From: Sediminicola arcticus
Lineage (GTDB): Bacteria > Bacteroidota > Bacteroidia > Flavobacteriales > Flavobacteriaceae
DNA length: 64,000 nt
Assembly (NCBI RefSeq): GCF_040566695.1
Contig: NZ_JBEXAE010000001.1
Span: 434,001 to 498,000 of the forward strand
Direction of reading: 5' to 3'
Made by a program: the position numbers and the translations under genes. Positions 1 to 9,080 of the stretch are shown here, piece after piece. The notes beneath the pieces are model-generated. The model did not search any database. It was not told where the DNA came from and saw nothing but the letters and a program-made list of their open reading frames with translations. The stretch's first letter is position 1. Every line of letters starts with the position of its first letter.

Positions 1-97
1 GACTATATTCCGTAGCTATTTTTCGTCATGGTAATCTTTTCAAGACTTCAATAAATTCTTGGAAAGTTCCCCTTATATTTGCATCAAATTTTATTGG

Positions 98-1024
98 ATG
101 GGCAAATTATTGATTGTGGGCACGGTTGCCTTCGATGCTATTGAGACACCTTTTGGAAAAACGGACAAAATACTTGGGGGAGCAGCAACCTTTATTGGTC
201 TAGCCGCATCACAATTTCAAGTGGACGCCGCAATCGTATCTGTAGTAGGGGATGATTTTCCTCAAGAATATTTAGACCTTCTATCTAGCAAGAACATAGA
301 CATCTCTGCCATAGAAATAGTAAAAGGTGGCAAAACCTTTTACTGGAAAGGCAAATACCATAATGATCTTAATTCCCGGGACACTTTAGCGACAGAATTA
401 AATGTCTTGGCTGACTTTTCTCCCCTAGTACCTCATAATTACAGAAATGCCGAGGTAGTTATGCTAGGTAATCTTCACCCGAGCGTACAAAAAAGTGTCA
501 TTGAACAAATGGAAACCAAACCTAAGCTTATTGTTCTTGATACCATGAACTTCTGGATGGACAATGCCTTGAAAGAATTACTAGACGTCATTAAACACGT
601 AGATGTCATTACCATAAATGATGAAGAAGCAAGACAGCTTACCAATGAGTATTCTTTGGTAAAGGCTGCCGCTGCCATACATAAATTAGGACCAAAATAT
701 GTTGTGATTAAAAAGGGGGAGCATGGAGCCCTCCTATTTAAAGAAGAAAATATATTTTTTGCCCCAGCACTCCCTTTAGAGGAGGTGTTTGATCCAACGG
801 GTGCTGGAGATACCTTTGCCGGAGGGTTTGCAGGATACCTTGCAGAATCAAAAAACATATCTTTCAACAATATGAAAAGCGCTATTATTCACGGTTCCAA
901 CTTGGCATCATTCTGCGTTGAAAAATTTGGCACAGAAAGAATGAAAAGCCTTGAAAGGAAAGAAGTTACAAAACGACTAATGCAATTCAAGGAATTGACA
1001 CAATTTGACATTGAATTACAATAA
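98..1024 (+). CDS. PfkB-family carbohydrate kinase
   Basis: A 308-residue ribokinase/PfkB-fold kinase that transfers phosphate from ATP to a sugar or nucleoside; the substrate cannot be read from sequence. The N-terminal glycine-rich segment (GGAATF, about residue 27) and the C-terminal GAGDTFAGG motif with the catalytic Asp (about residue 236) are both present. I start at ATG 98 (MGKLLIVG, the usual PfkB opening). An in-frame start at 59 would place 13 non-conserved residues in front and overlap a TATATTTG -7 box at 74-81. The gene is followed by a terminator at 1030-1053 and then purF, so the two are neighbours but probably separate transcripts. In flavobacteria such a kinase is often beside purF, which hints at a nucleoside or sugar role (inference). 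Confidence 0.88.
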   Translation: MGKLLIVGTVAFDAIETPFGKTDKILGGAATFIGLAASQFQVDAAIVSVVGDDFPQEYLDLLSSKNIDISAIEIVKGGKTFYWKGKYHNDLNSRDTLATELNVLADFSPLVPHNYRNAEVVMLGNLHPSVQKSVIEQMETKPKLIVLDTMNFWMDNALKELLDVIKHVDVITINDEEARQLTNEYSLVKAAAAIHKLGPKYVVIKKGEHGALLFKEENIFFAPALPLEEVFDPTGAGDTFAGGFAGYLAESKNISFNNMKSAIIHGSNLASFCVEKFGTERMKSLERKEVTKRLMQFKELTQFDIELQ

Positions 1025-1029
1025 TCTAC

Positions 1030-1053
1030 GCCCTGTCTATTCAGGGCTTTTTT
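1030..1053 (+). terminator. Rho-independent terminator of the PfkB gene
   Basis: GCCCTG, a 6-base loop, CAGGGC, then six T. It lies 6 bases after the kinase stop codon and 15 bases before the purF start. Confidence 0.85.
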
Positions 1054-1067
1054 AATACCTATTTATC

Positions 1068-2966
1068 ATGAGTGATGCCATTAAACACGAATGTGGAATT
1101 TCCCTTATCAGATTACTAAAACCTTTAGAGTACTATAAGGAGAAATACGGTACTGCCTTTTATGGGGTAAACAAAATGTACCTTATGATGGAAAAACAGC
1201 ACAACCGTGGGCAAGACGGTGCTGGCTTTGCCAGTATTAAATTGGACATGACCCCAGGTGAACGTTATATGAGCCGTGTACGCTCTATCGCCCAACAGCC
1301 TATACAGGACATATTTGCGCAAATCAATGACCGCATAAATACCACAATGGTAGAGCATCCTGAATATGCGGATGACGTTGCAATGCAAAAAAAACATATC
1401 CCATATATAGGCGAAGTTCTTTTGGGACATGTACGCTATGGAACTTTTGGAAAAAACAGTATAGAGAATGTCCATCCTTTTTTAAGACAGAACAACTGGA
1501 TGCACCGAAACCTAATTGTAGCTGGTAATTTTAACATGACCAATGTTCATGAGTTGTTTGACAACCTGATCCGCATAGGTCAACACCCAAAAGAGCTTGC
1601 AGATACCGTAACGGTAATGGAAAAGATCGGACACTTTTTAGACGATGCAGTTGCCAAACTATACAAAGAAATTAAAAAAGAAGGTTTCAACAAGCGCGAA
1701 GCTTCTGCTTTAATTGCAGACCGACTTAACGTTGCGAAAATTCTTAGAAAGGCAGCTAAAAACTTTGATGGAGGTTATGCTATGGCGGGCTTATTAGGCC
1801 ATGGAGACGCCTTTGTCTTAAGAGATCCTTCTGGGATAAGACCTACCTACTTTTATCAGGATGATGAGGTGGTTGCCATTGCCTCGGAAAGGCCGGCCAT
1901 ACAAACAGTTTTTAATGTACGATATGAGGATATTCAGGAACTGGATCCGGGTAAAGCCATTATAATCAAGAAAAATGGCGAGGTAAAGCTTAAGCAAATC
2001 CTAGAGCCAAAAGAACGAAAAGCATGTTCCTTTGAGCGGATTTACTTTTCAAGGGGGAGTGATAAAGAAATATACCAAGAACGAAAGGAATTGGGTAAAT
2101 TACTCTATCCACAAATTCTGAAGGCTATTGATGGCGATGTCAAAAATACTGTGTTCTCCTACATTCCCAATACAGCAGAAACCTCTTTCTACGGTATGGT
2201 GAAAGAAGCCCAAAACGATCTAAATAGACATAAGGAAAAGCAAATACTCGCTATAGGTTCCAAGATAACCTCTGAACAATTACATGAAATTTTAGAAGTT
2301 CGACCCAGAATAGAAAAAGTAGCTATTAAAGATGCCAAACTTAGGACCTTTATTACGCAGGACAGTAGTCGAGATGATCTCGTTGCCCACATTTACGATA
2401 TTTCTTACGGTTCTGTAAAGGAAGGGGATAACCTGGTTATTATTGATGATAGTATTGTACGGGGAACAACTTTGAAAAAAAGTATCCTTGGAATCCTAGA
2501 CCGATTATTACCTAAAAAAATAATCGTTGTGTCATCAGCTCCACAGATAAGATATCCTGATTGTTATGGTATAGATATGGCCAAATTAGAAGATTTTATA
2601 GCCTTTAGAGCGGCGTTGGCATTACACCAAGAAAATAACACCATGCACTTGGTTGAGGACATCTACAAGAAATGTATTAAACAGGTAAGTAACCAAGATA
2701 AAGACATCATCAACCATGTTATTGAATTTTATGCGCCATTTGCTGTAGAAGAGGTTTCTAAAAAAATAGGAGAACTCTTAAGCCCCGAAGGTATAAAAGC
2801 AGATGTCGAGATTATTTATCAAACAGTTGAAAGTTTACACCAGGCTTGTCCTAAAAATCTAGGAGATTGGTATTTTACAGGCGATTATCCTACACCAGGT
2901 GGTAATAGAGTTGTTAACAGGGCATTCATCAACTTCTTTGAAGGCAAAAACGAACGCGCCTATTAA
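1068..2966 (+). CDS. purF: Amidophosphoribosyltransferase (long Bacteroidota form)
   Basis: First enzyme of de novo purine synthesis: PRPP plus glutamine gives phosphoribosylamine. The N-terminal Ntn-hydrolase glutaminase domain opens with HECGI, so Cys9 would be the nucleophile after removal of a short propeptide, and it carries NRGQDGAG (about 47-54). The C-terminal phosphoribosyltransferase domain has the PRPP loop VIIDDSIVRGTT (about residues 461-472). At 632 residues it is well over 100 longer than the E. coli enzyme, with extra sequence in the glutaminase half; as far as I know this is usual for the family in flavobacteria. No partner purine genes are adjacent. A 17-bp perfect hairpin follows the stop codon. 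The main doubt is whether the genome also has a shorter second PurF. Confidence 0.9.
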   Translation: MSDAIKHECGISLIRLLKPLEYYKEKYGTAFYGVNKMYLMMEKQHNRGQDGAGFASIKLDMTPGERYMSRVRSIAQQPIQDIFAQINDRINTTMVEHPEYADDVAMQKKHIPYIGEVLLGHVRYGTFGKNSIENVHPFLRQNNWMHRNLIVAGNFNMTNVHELFDNLIRIGQHPKELADTVTVMEKIGHFLDDAVAKLYKEIKKEGFNKREASALIADRLNVAKILRKAAKNFDGGYAMAGLLGHGDAFVLRDPSGIRPTYFYQDDEVVAIASERPAIQTVFNVRYEDIQELDPGKAIIIKKNGEVKLKQILEPKERKACSFERIYFSRGSDKEIYQERKELGKLLYPQILKAIDGDVKNTVFSYIPNTAETSFYGMVKEAQNDLNRHKEKQILAIGSKITSEQLHEILEVRPRIEKVAIKDAKLRTFITQDSSRDDLVAHIYDISYGSVKEGDNLVIIDDSIVRGTTLKKSILGILDRLLPKKIIVVSSAPQIRYPDCYGIDMAKLEDFIAFRAALALHQENNTMHLVEDIYKKCIKQVSNQDKDIINHVIEFYAPFAVEEVSKKIGELLSPEGIKADVEIIYQTVESLHQACPKNLGDWYFTGDYPTPGGNRVVNRAFINFFEGKNERAY

Positions 2967-2970
2967 TAAA

Positions 2971-3012
2971 ATTACCGATGAAATGCATATAATTGTGCAT
3001 TTCATCGGTAAT
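2971..3012. repeat. 17-bp perfect inverted repeat after purF
   Basis: The arms at 2971-2987 and 2996-3012 are exact reverse complements with an 8-base loop. No T-run follows on the + strand, so this is more likely an mRNA 3'-end stabilising or processing hairpin than a classical terminator. Confidence 0.8.
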
Positions 3013-3071
3013 AATCGTATTTCGACTGATTTGTAATTTAAATGACACCTTACGCAAGTATTTTTAGAGCT

Positions 3072-3143
3072 ACCATAGCATAAGTAGGTTAAGTTCATGG
3101 TAAGATTTGGGGCAAAAAAGGTGGAGACTTCTCCACCTTTTTT
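3072..3143 (+). ncRNA. Tandem small RNA, copy 1
   Basis: First of four near-identical units. The unit begins ACCATAGCATAAGTAGG, continues through AAGTTCATGGTAAGATTTGG, and ends in a hairpin (GGTGGAG, ACTT, CTCCACC) followed by a T-run. ACCAT near the 5' end can pair with ATGGT at 3097-3101, leaving a ~20-base loop that includes the invariant ATAAGTAGGTTAAG. A -7-like TATTTTTA lies at 3059-3066, five bases upstream; the best -33 candidate (TTTG 3030-3033) is 25 bases further, which is long. No ORF is conserved between copies, so an untranslated RNA is the best reading. Confidence 0.6.
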
Positions 3144-3282
3144 ATTTTACACCCTTCTACTTCCTCAGGTGTAAACCACCTCTCCAATACCCTTTCATCG
3201 ATAAAAAAGCATTTCGTCCCAATTTAAAAGGAATTAAACTAATAGATTGCCACGTTTCTACCCAATACTCTACTTTTGAAGG

Positions 3283-3353
3283 ACCATAGCATAAGTAGGT
3301 TAAGTTCATGGTAAGATTTGGGGAAAAAGGTGGAGGAAACTCCACCTTTTTAT
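3283..3353 (+). ncRNA. Tandem small RNA, copy 2
   Basis: The same ~71-nt unit, 211 bases after copy 1. Its promoter is the best match in the set: TTG 3247-3249, 21 bases, TACTTTTG 3271-3278, then four bases to the conserved ACCAT. The terminator stem GGTGGAG/CTCCACC is kept but the loop changes from ACTT to GAAA. The ~90 bases upstream are related to those upstream of copy 3, so promoter and RNA were duplicated together. Confidence 0.65.
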
Positions 3354-3490
3354 TTTCACACCATCCAATCCCGCATACTTCTAAATTCTATCCTATTACC
3401 ATTCATCGATATAAAAGCTTTTCATCGGGATTTAAAAGGGCTTAATCTAAAAGATTGCTATGTTTCTACCTAATGTACTACTTTCGAAGA

Positions 3491-3561
3491 ACCATAGCAT
3501 AAGTAGGTTAAGTTCATGGTAAGATTTGGGGAAAAAAGGTGGAGGAAACTCCGCCTTTTTT
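3491..3561 (+). ncRNA. Tandem small RNA, copy 3
   Basis: 208 bases after copy 2. Promoter-like boxes are TTG 3455-3457, 21 bases, TACTTTCG 3479-3486, then four bases to ACCAT. In the terminator stem one arm changes (CTCCGCC for CTCCACC), which keeps pairing through a G-U wobble. Conservation of pairing despite base change supports selection on RNA structure. Confidence 0.65.
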
Positions 3562-3682
3562 ATTTCTGATAATCAAATCAATAGCTTCTCAGATTTGAGC
3601 AACAAGCAATATCCAAAATCAATCTTTCGAAAATTTATTCATTTTTCTTTGTTATCTCTCACAATACTAGTAATTTAGTACC

Positions 3683-3753
3683 GCCATAGCATAAGTAGGT
3701 TAAGTTTATGGTAAGATTTGGGATGAAAAGGGTGGAGACTTCTCCACCCTTTT
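3683..3753 (+). ncRNA. Tandem small RNA, copy 4
   Basis: 192 bases after copy 3 and the most diverged: the first base is G instead of A, AAGTTTATGG replaces AAGTTCATGG, and the terminator stem is lengthened to GGGTGGAG/CTCCACCC by paired changes on both arms. Promoter-like boxes are TTTG 3648-3651, 19 bases, TAATTTAG 3671-3678. The upstream spacer is unrelated to the other spacers, yet promoter, core and hairpin are retained, which argues that all three matter. Confidence 0.62.
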
Positions 3754-3858
3754 CTATTTGCACCATTCTATTATATAAACCACGTTCTCAAATTATACTA
3801 TTAATTATCAGCCCATTACCCTCATTAATAATTCTTTTGATCACACCCCATAAAGCAC

Positions 3859-3890
3859 AAAAAAAGCCACCTTACGAATGGTAAGGCGGC
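3859..3890 (-). terminator. Terminator of sodA
   Basis: Read on the minus strand: GCCGCCTTAC, a 5-base loop, GTAAGGTGGC (10 pairs including a wobble), then seven T. It starts 23 bases after the sodA stop codon. Confidence 0.88.
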
Positions 3891-3913
3891 TTGTAATACC
3901 AAAGTCTTAATTA

Positions 3914-4522
3914 TTATTTGTTGGCTTCGTAAAGCGCTGCTACTTTATTCCAATTGATTATATTGTAGAAATGTGTGATATAGTCAGGTCTTCTATTTTG
4001 GTAGTTTAGGTAATACGCATGCTCCCAAACATCTAGCCCTAATACTGGAAATCCACCACACCCAACTTCTGGCATTAAAGGATTATCTTGATTTGGTGTG
4101 GAGCAAATTTCTAATTTACCTCCTTTATGCACACATAGCCATGCCCATCCAGAACCAAATCTAGTGCCTGCAGCCTTTGCGAAAGCATCTTTAAAACTGT
4201 CATACGATCCAAATGCTGAATTGATGGCATTAGCCAATTCACCTTTAGGCTCACCGCCACCATCTGGGGACATTATTTCCCAAAACAAGGAGTGATTGTA
4301 AAATCCTCCTCCATTGTTCCTAACCGCTGCGTTGGACATATCCAAATCAAGCAAAATGTCTTTTATAGACTTCCCCGCAAGTTTGGTTCCTTCAATAGCG
4401 TTGTTCAAATTGGTCGTATATCCATTGTGATGCTTAGTATGGTGTATTTCCATCGTTTTAGCATCAATATGTGGTTCCAATGCATCATATGCATATGGTA
4501 ATTTAGGTAATTCAAAAGCCAT
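3914..4522 (-). CDS. sodA: Superoxide dismutase, Fe/Mn family
   Basis: Converts superoxide to hydrogen peroxide and oxygen; 202 residues, full length, no signal peptide, so cytoplasmic. Metal ligands are His27 (EIHHTKHH), His77 (YNHSLFW), Asp164 and His168 (DVWEHAYY). Gly at 71-73 in the GGGFYNH stretch and Gln145 in STPNQD follow the Mn-type pattern, though many Bacteroidota enzymes of this kind can use either metal. It is monocistronic with its own terminator and is divergent from the AddA-like gene; a TAAATTTG -7-like box lies on the minus strand at 4559-4566. Confidence 0.95.
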   Translation of the reverse strand: MAFELPKLPYAYDALEPHIDAKTMEIHHTKHHNGYTTNLNNAIEGTKLAGKSIKDILLDLDMSNAAVRNNGGGFYNHSLFWEIMSPDGGGEPKGELANAINSAFGSYDSFKDAFAKAAGTRFGSGWAWLCVHKGGKLEICSTPNQDNPLMPEVGCGGFPVLGLDVWEHAYYLNYQNRRPDYITHFYNIINWNKVAALYEANK

Positions 4523-4640
4523 AATTATATAGTTTTATTGTTAATTATTTCTGTTTCTCAAATTTAAGGTTTTAAGACGCAAATTCCATTAATTTTTTGT
4601 TAAGAACTGTGCAGGAATCCTTATTTTGCAAATAAAATTA

Positions 4641-7600
4641 GTGCAGGACGCCAACTACATAATATATAATGCCTCTGCAGGGTCGGGCAAAACGTTTACC
4701 CTAACCAAGGAATATCTTAAAATTATTCTTGCTTCGAGTTCCAACCGTAGTTTTCGCCAAATATTGGCTATAACCTTCACCAATAAGGCGGTGAATGAAA
4801 TGAAACAACGTATTTTAGGCAGTCTTTTTAATTTTGGGGAGACCACTTCTTTAGAAGACGCATCCCCGATGTTTCTGACCATTTCCGAAGAGTTACAAAT
4901 GAGTGCTGAAGACCTTCAAAAAAAAGCTAAAAAAACTTTAAAGGAAATCTTGCACAACTATGCTTTTTTTGATGTGTCCACCATAGATAAATTCACCCAT
5001 CGTCTTATCCGTACCTTTGCGAAGGATTTAAAGATACCCCAAAACTTTGAGGTAATCTTAGACACTACCCTCCTCTTAGACGAAGCCATAGCGCGATTGA
5101 TCAACAAGGCGGGAACCAATGAAGAACTGACAAACGTATTGTTGGATTTTGCTTTGGAAAAAGCAAATGAGGACAAGAGTTGGGACATAAGCTTGGACTT
5201 AGCCAAAATTGGAAAGTTACTCTTTGATGAAAACCACTCAGATCATCTGAAACAGCTTGCAGATAAGAAAATTGGGGATTTTTTGGTTTTGAAGAAAAAA
5301 GTACGTTCAAATATCACCGAGAATGAAGAAAAACTATTGTCTTCTGCTCAAAAGATCTTGGAAATCATCAATAACCATGGATTGGAGTTCGTTGATTTTA
5401 AATCGGGCTATTTCCCTAAATTTATTACTAAGATTGTCGAAAAAAATTTCGTGATGGACTTTAGGGCGGGATGGAAACAAAATTTTGAAAACGAGCCCCT
5501 TTACACGAAAAAATGCCCTAATACTACAAAGGCTGTTTTGGATTCCCTCCATCCTCAATTCACTGAACTGTTTCATATTATCAAGCGAGAAGCAACAGCA
5601 CTGTTGTTCCATAAAAACGCCTACAACAATATTGTTCCGCTCACAGTGTTAAATGCCATTCAGCAAGAGGTAAAAGCGTTGGAGTTGGAAAGGGACCAAT
5701 TGCCAATCTCTTCTTTTAACAGCATTATATCAGAAGAAATTAAAAACCAGCCTGCCCCGTTTATTTATGAGAGGCTGGGCGAAAAGTACCGTCATTATTT
5801 TATAGATGAATTTCAGGACACTTCGCAGATGCAATGGAACAATCTTATACCTTTGATAGGGAATGCCTTGGAAAGTGAGGACCTTCTTGGGCAAAAAGGT
5901 TCTTTGTTATTAGTAGGTGATGCTAAGCAGGCTATTTACAGATGGCGCGGTGGGAAAGCAGAACAATTTTTAAATCTAATCAATCTAGAAAAAAATCCGT
6001 TTATTTTTTCCCCTGACACCAAAAATTTACCTGCCAATTACAGGAGTTGTGAAGAGGTAATTAAATTTAATAATGATTTCTTTACCATTACAAGCTCCTT
6101 TCTAAATAATGTGGCCTACAACCACCTGTTCCTTGAAGGAAATAAACAAGAATACAATTCCAAAAAGAGAGGTTTAGTCTCTATTGGCTTTATTGAGGAA
6201 TCGGAAGACATGACCGAAAATGAACACTATTGTGCACAGGTACTCAATTCCATTAAAGAAGTAAGGGAAAAGGATTTTGGATTAAAGGATATCTGTATCC
6301 TTACTCGTAGCCGTAAACACGGAATTTTAGTGGCAGACTTTCTCATGAAGGAAGGTATTCCAATCATTTCTTCTGAAACCCTTTTATTGAACAGCAGTCC
6401 AAAAGTTCAATTTTTGATAGCCCTACTGAAATATTCCATTGACCCTAATAATAAGGAAATTGCTTTTGAAATACTCTATTTTCTATCTGAAGAAAAAGGG
6501 CCCAATCATCATTTTATAGCATCACATATAGCGGCAGTAGGCGCTCTATTAAAAAACGATTATGATTTTGATGCCAAATACTTAAAACAACATTCGGTTT
6601 ATGACGGATTGGAACATGCCATAAAACAATTCAATCTGATAGAAAATTCTGATGCTTATATTACCTATTTAATGGATACGGTCCTGGAAGTGGAGCAAAA
6701 AGAAGGAACCAGCCCACATTCTTTCCTAGCCTATTGGGAAAAGAAAAAAGAGAAACTAAGCATTACCGCCCCAGAAAGTGTGAACGCAATTCAAATAATG
6801 ACCGTTCATAAATCCAAAGGATTGGAATTTCCCATTGTAATATTCCCTTATGCCAATGAACAAATCTATAAAGAAATAGACGCGAAATTATGGATCCCTG
6901 TAGATGGGCATTCCTTCAATGGCTTTGGAGAACTTTTGGTGAATAAAAAACAAGAGGTATTAGACTATGGGGAAACGGCCAGCCTTCTCTACGAGGAAGA
7001 GCAGCATAAATTAGAATTGGATGCCTTTAATGTTTTATATGTTGCGCTTACCAGAGCCGTAAATGCACTTTACATACTCACCAAGAAAGACCTAAAAAAC
7101 GATGGGCAGTTTAAAACGGATTGTTATTCAGGATTGTTCATCCATTATTTAAAAGAAAAAGGAATATGGGATCTTTCCAAAAATACATATTCGTTTGGCG
7201 AGCTTAACTTTGCATTGGAAAATGAAAACCAGATGATAGAACAACCACCCGTACCTTATGCTCTTACTTACAAGGATAGACCAAGTTTTAATCTCATCAC
7301 CACCTCGGGATCGCTATGGGAATCAGGAGCAGAAATAGCCATTGAACAAGGAAACGTCTTGCATCAGTTGTTGAGCTTAATCAAAACTGAAGTAGATGTA
7401 GAACCAGCCCTTACCTTAATGCAAAGAAATGGTCAAATTATCCACCAAGAAATAGACTCGCTTAAAGGCGTACTTCTAAAGATTGTTCATCATCCCGAAT
7501 TAGAAAAATTTTTCCTTTCCGACGCAATTGTTTGGAATGAAAGGGATATAATTACCCAAAACGGGTTAATTTTGCGACCAGATAGAATTGTGTTGCAAGA

Positions 7601-7760
7601 AAAAGTAGTGACGATTATAGATTACAAAACAGGATTAAAAAGTATGACGCACCATGCACAAATCAATGAATATGAATTGGCCATGGAAGCTATGAACTAT
7701 AAGGTTCAAAATAAGATTATCGTTTATATTAACGATACCATAACACCAGAATTCATTTAA
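4641..7760 (+). CDS. AddA/RecB-like UvrD helicase with C-terminal nuclease domain
   Basis: A 1039-residue superfamily 1 helicase-nuclease for double-strand-break resection. Visible motifs in order: Walker A ASAGSGKT (about 11-18), DEFQDT (motif II), GDAKQAIYRWRGG (motif III), TVHKSKGLEFP (motif V), VALTRA (motif VI), then a PD-(D/E)XK nuclease with GNVLHQLL, LRPDRI and IIDYKTG near the C-terminus. The likely partner is the AddB-like protein at 10571-13321, although kbl and an ompA gene lie between them. Start choice: a TTG at 4626 is in frame but sits inside a -7-like TTATTTTG box, so GTG 4641 is preferred; the 4626 start cannot be excluded. Confidence 0.88.
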   Translation: MQDANYIIYNASAGSGKTFTLTKEYLKIILASSSNRSFRQILAITFTNKAVNEMKQRILGSLFNFGETTSLEDASPMFLTISEELQMSAEDLQKKAKKTLKEILHNYAFFDVSTIDKFTHRLIRTFAKDLKIPQNFEVILDTTLLLDEAIARLINKAGTNEELTNVLLDFALEKANEDKSWDISLDLAKIGKLLFDENHSDHLKQLADKKIGDFLVLKKKVRSNITENEEKLLSSAQKILEIINNHGLEFVDFKSGYFPKFITKIVEKNFVMDFRAGWKQNFENEPLYTKKCPNTTKAVLDSLHPQFTELFHIIKREATALLFHKNAYNNIVPLTVLNAIQQEVKALELERDQLPISSFNSIISEEIKNQPAPFIYERLGEKYRHYFIDEFQDTSQMQWNNLIPLIGNALESEDLLGQKGSLLLVGDAKQAIYRWRGGKAEQFLNLINLEKNPFIFSPDTKNLPANYRSCEEVIKFNNDFFTITSSFLNNVAYNHLFLEGNKQEYNSKKRGLVSIGFIEESEDMTENEHYCAQVLNSIKEVREKDFGLKDICILTRSRKHGILVADFLMKEGIPIISSETLLLNSSPKVQFLIALLKYSIDPNNKEIAFEILYFLSEEKGPNHHFIASHIAAVGALLKNDYDFDAKYLKQHSVYDGLEHAIKQFNLIENSDAYITYLMDTVLEVEQKEGTSPHSFLAYWEKKKEKLSITAPESVNAIQIMTVHKSKGLEFPIVIFPYANEQIYKEIDAKLWIPVDGHSFNGFGELLVNKKQEVLDYGETASLLYEEEQHKLELDAFNVLYVALTRAVNALYILTKKDLKNDGQFKTDCYSGLFIHYLKEKGIWDLSKNTYSFGELNFALENENQMIEQPPVPYALTYKDRPSFNLITTSGSLWESGAEIAIEQGNVLHQLLSLIKTEVDVEPALTLMQRNGQIIHQEIDSLKGVLLKIVHHPELEKFFLSDAIVWNERDIITQNGLILRPDRIVLQEKVVTIIDYKTGLKSMTHHAQINEYELAMEAMNYKVQNKIIVYINDTITPEFI

Positions 7761-7772
7761 CACCTTAATGAC

Positions 7773-8966
7773 ATGTACGGAAGTATTCAAAAACATTTAC
7801 AAGAAGAATTACAAAACATAAAGGATGACGGTCTATATAAAAAGGAACGTGTCATTACCTCTGCTCAGGGAGCGGTAATCAAAATTTCAACAGGACAAGA
7901 GGTCATTAACTTTTGCTCCAACAATTATTTAGGCCTTTCTGCTCACCCAGAAGTAGTAAAAGCCGCAAAGGATACATTGGATACCCATGGCTTTGGAATG
8001 TCATCGGTGCGTTTTATTTGTGGAACCCAAGACATCCATAAAGAACTAGAACAAAAGATTGCCGATTTTTATGGCACGGAAGATACTATCTTATATGCTG
8101 CGGCCTTTGATGCAAACGGGGGAGTTTTTGAACCCCTACTAGGGGCGGAGGACGCTATAATTTCAGACTCGCTTAACCATGCGTCAATTATTGACGGAGT
8201 GCGTTTATGCAAAGCTAAGAGATACCGTTATGCCAATAATGACATGGCAGATTTGGAAACCCAACTGAAACAGGCTAATGCAGATGAAGCTCGTTTTAAG
8301 ATTATTGTAACTGATGGAGTATTCTCCATGGACGGCCTTTTGGCTCCTTTGGATAAGATCTGTGACCTTGCAGATAAATATGATGCGATGGTAATGATAG
8401 ATGAGTGTCACTCTGCAGGATTTATTGGAGAAACCGGACGCGGCACCCTTGAAGAGAAAGGGGCAATGGGTAGAATTGATATTGTCACGGGAACATTAGG
8501 AAAAGCCCTTGGAGGAGCCATGGGGGGGTACACGACAGGTAAAAAGGAAATCATTGAAATTTTAAGGCAACGATCCAGACCTTATCTTTTCTCCAATTCT
8601 TTAGCCCCAACTATTGTAGGCGCCTCTATAAAGGTATTTGAGATGTTAGATAAAGATACCTCTTTACGTGACAAGCTTCAAAAAAACACGACGTATTTTA
8701 AGAAAGGTATGAAAGCTGCCGGCTTCGATATCATTGAAGGAGATTCGGCCATTGTTCCGGTCATGTTATATGATGCCAAACTTTCACAACAAATGGCAGA
8801 AATGCTTTTGGAGAAAGGCATCTACGTCATAGGTTTTTTCTTTCCTGTTGTACCAAAAGGGAAAGCTAGAATCCGAGTACAGCTTTCTGCTGCACATGAA
8901 ATTGAACACTTAGATACAGCAATTCAAGCATTTACAGAGGTTGGCAAAGCTTTAAACGTTATCTAA
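7773..8966 (+). CDS. kbl: Glycine C-acetyltransferase (2-amino-3-ketobutyrate CoA ligase)
   Basis: A PLP enzyme of the alpha-oxoamine synthase family, 397 residues, full length. It cleaves 2-amino-3-oxobutyrate with CoA to glycine and acetyl-CoA in threonine breakdown. Seen: SSVRFICGTQ near residue 75, DECHSAGF (about 210) and the PLP-lysine region GTLGKALGGAMGG (about 240). The close relatives BioF and SPT are possible confusions, but CSNNYLGLS at the start and the overall length fit Kbl best. It begins 12 bases after the AddA-like gene and is probably co-transcribed with it. Threonine dehydrogenase is not in the window. Confidence 0.9.
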   Translation: MYGSIQKHLQEELQNIKDDGLYKKERVITSAQGAVIKISTGQEVINFCSNNYLGLSAHPEVVKAAKDTLDTHGFGMSSVRFICGTQDIHKELEQKIADFYGTEDTILYAAAFDANGGVFEPLLGAEDAIISDSLNHASIIDGVRLCKAKRYRYANNDMADLETQLKQANADEARFKIIVTDGVFSMDGLLAPLDKICDLADKYDAMVMIDECHSAGFIGETGRGTLEEKGAMGRIDIVTGTLGKALGGAMGGYTTGKKEIIEILRQRSRPYLFSNSLAPTIVGASIKVFEMLDKDTSLRDKLQKNTTYFKKGMKAAGFDIIEGDSAIVPVMLYDAKLSQQMAEMLLEKGIYVIGFFFPVVPKGKARIRVQLSAAHEIEHLDTAIQAFTEVGKALNVI

Positions 8967-9015
8967 AAGTCCTAATACATCAAATCAATTTAGTTAAAAA
9001 AAATAGGAAATTGAT

Positions 9016-9046
9016 TTTGTTAATAATTTTTAACAACTTACATTTG
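9016..9046 (+). promoter_or_regulatory. Promoter of the OmpA-family gene
   Basis: TTTG at 9016-9019, 19 bases, TACATTTG at 9039-9046: an exact match to the Bacteroidota consensus. Transcription would start near 9052, giving a leader of about 30 bases. Confidence 0.8.
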
Positions 9047-9080
9047 CAGCTAATAAACACTTAAACTTAAATTTTAATAC

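Noticed and set aside
3107..3345. Small ORFs on both strands within the repeat array
   Set aside because: They cross terminator hairpins, are not conserved between copies, and have no start signal.
3072..3753. CRISPR array
   Set aside because: Units are ~71 nt with ~120-140-base spacers that are themselves partly related, only four copies, each with promoter and terminator, and no cas genes.
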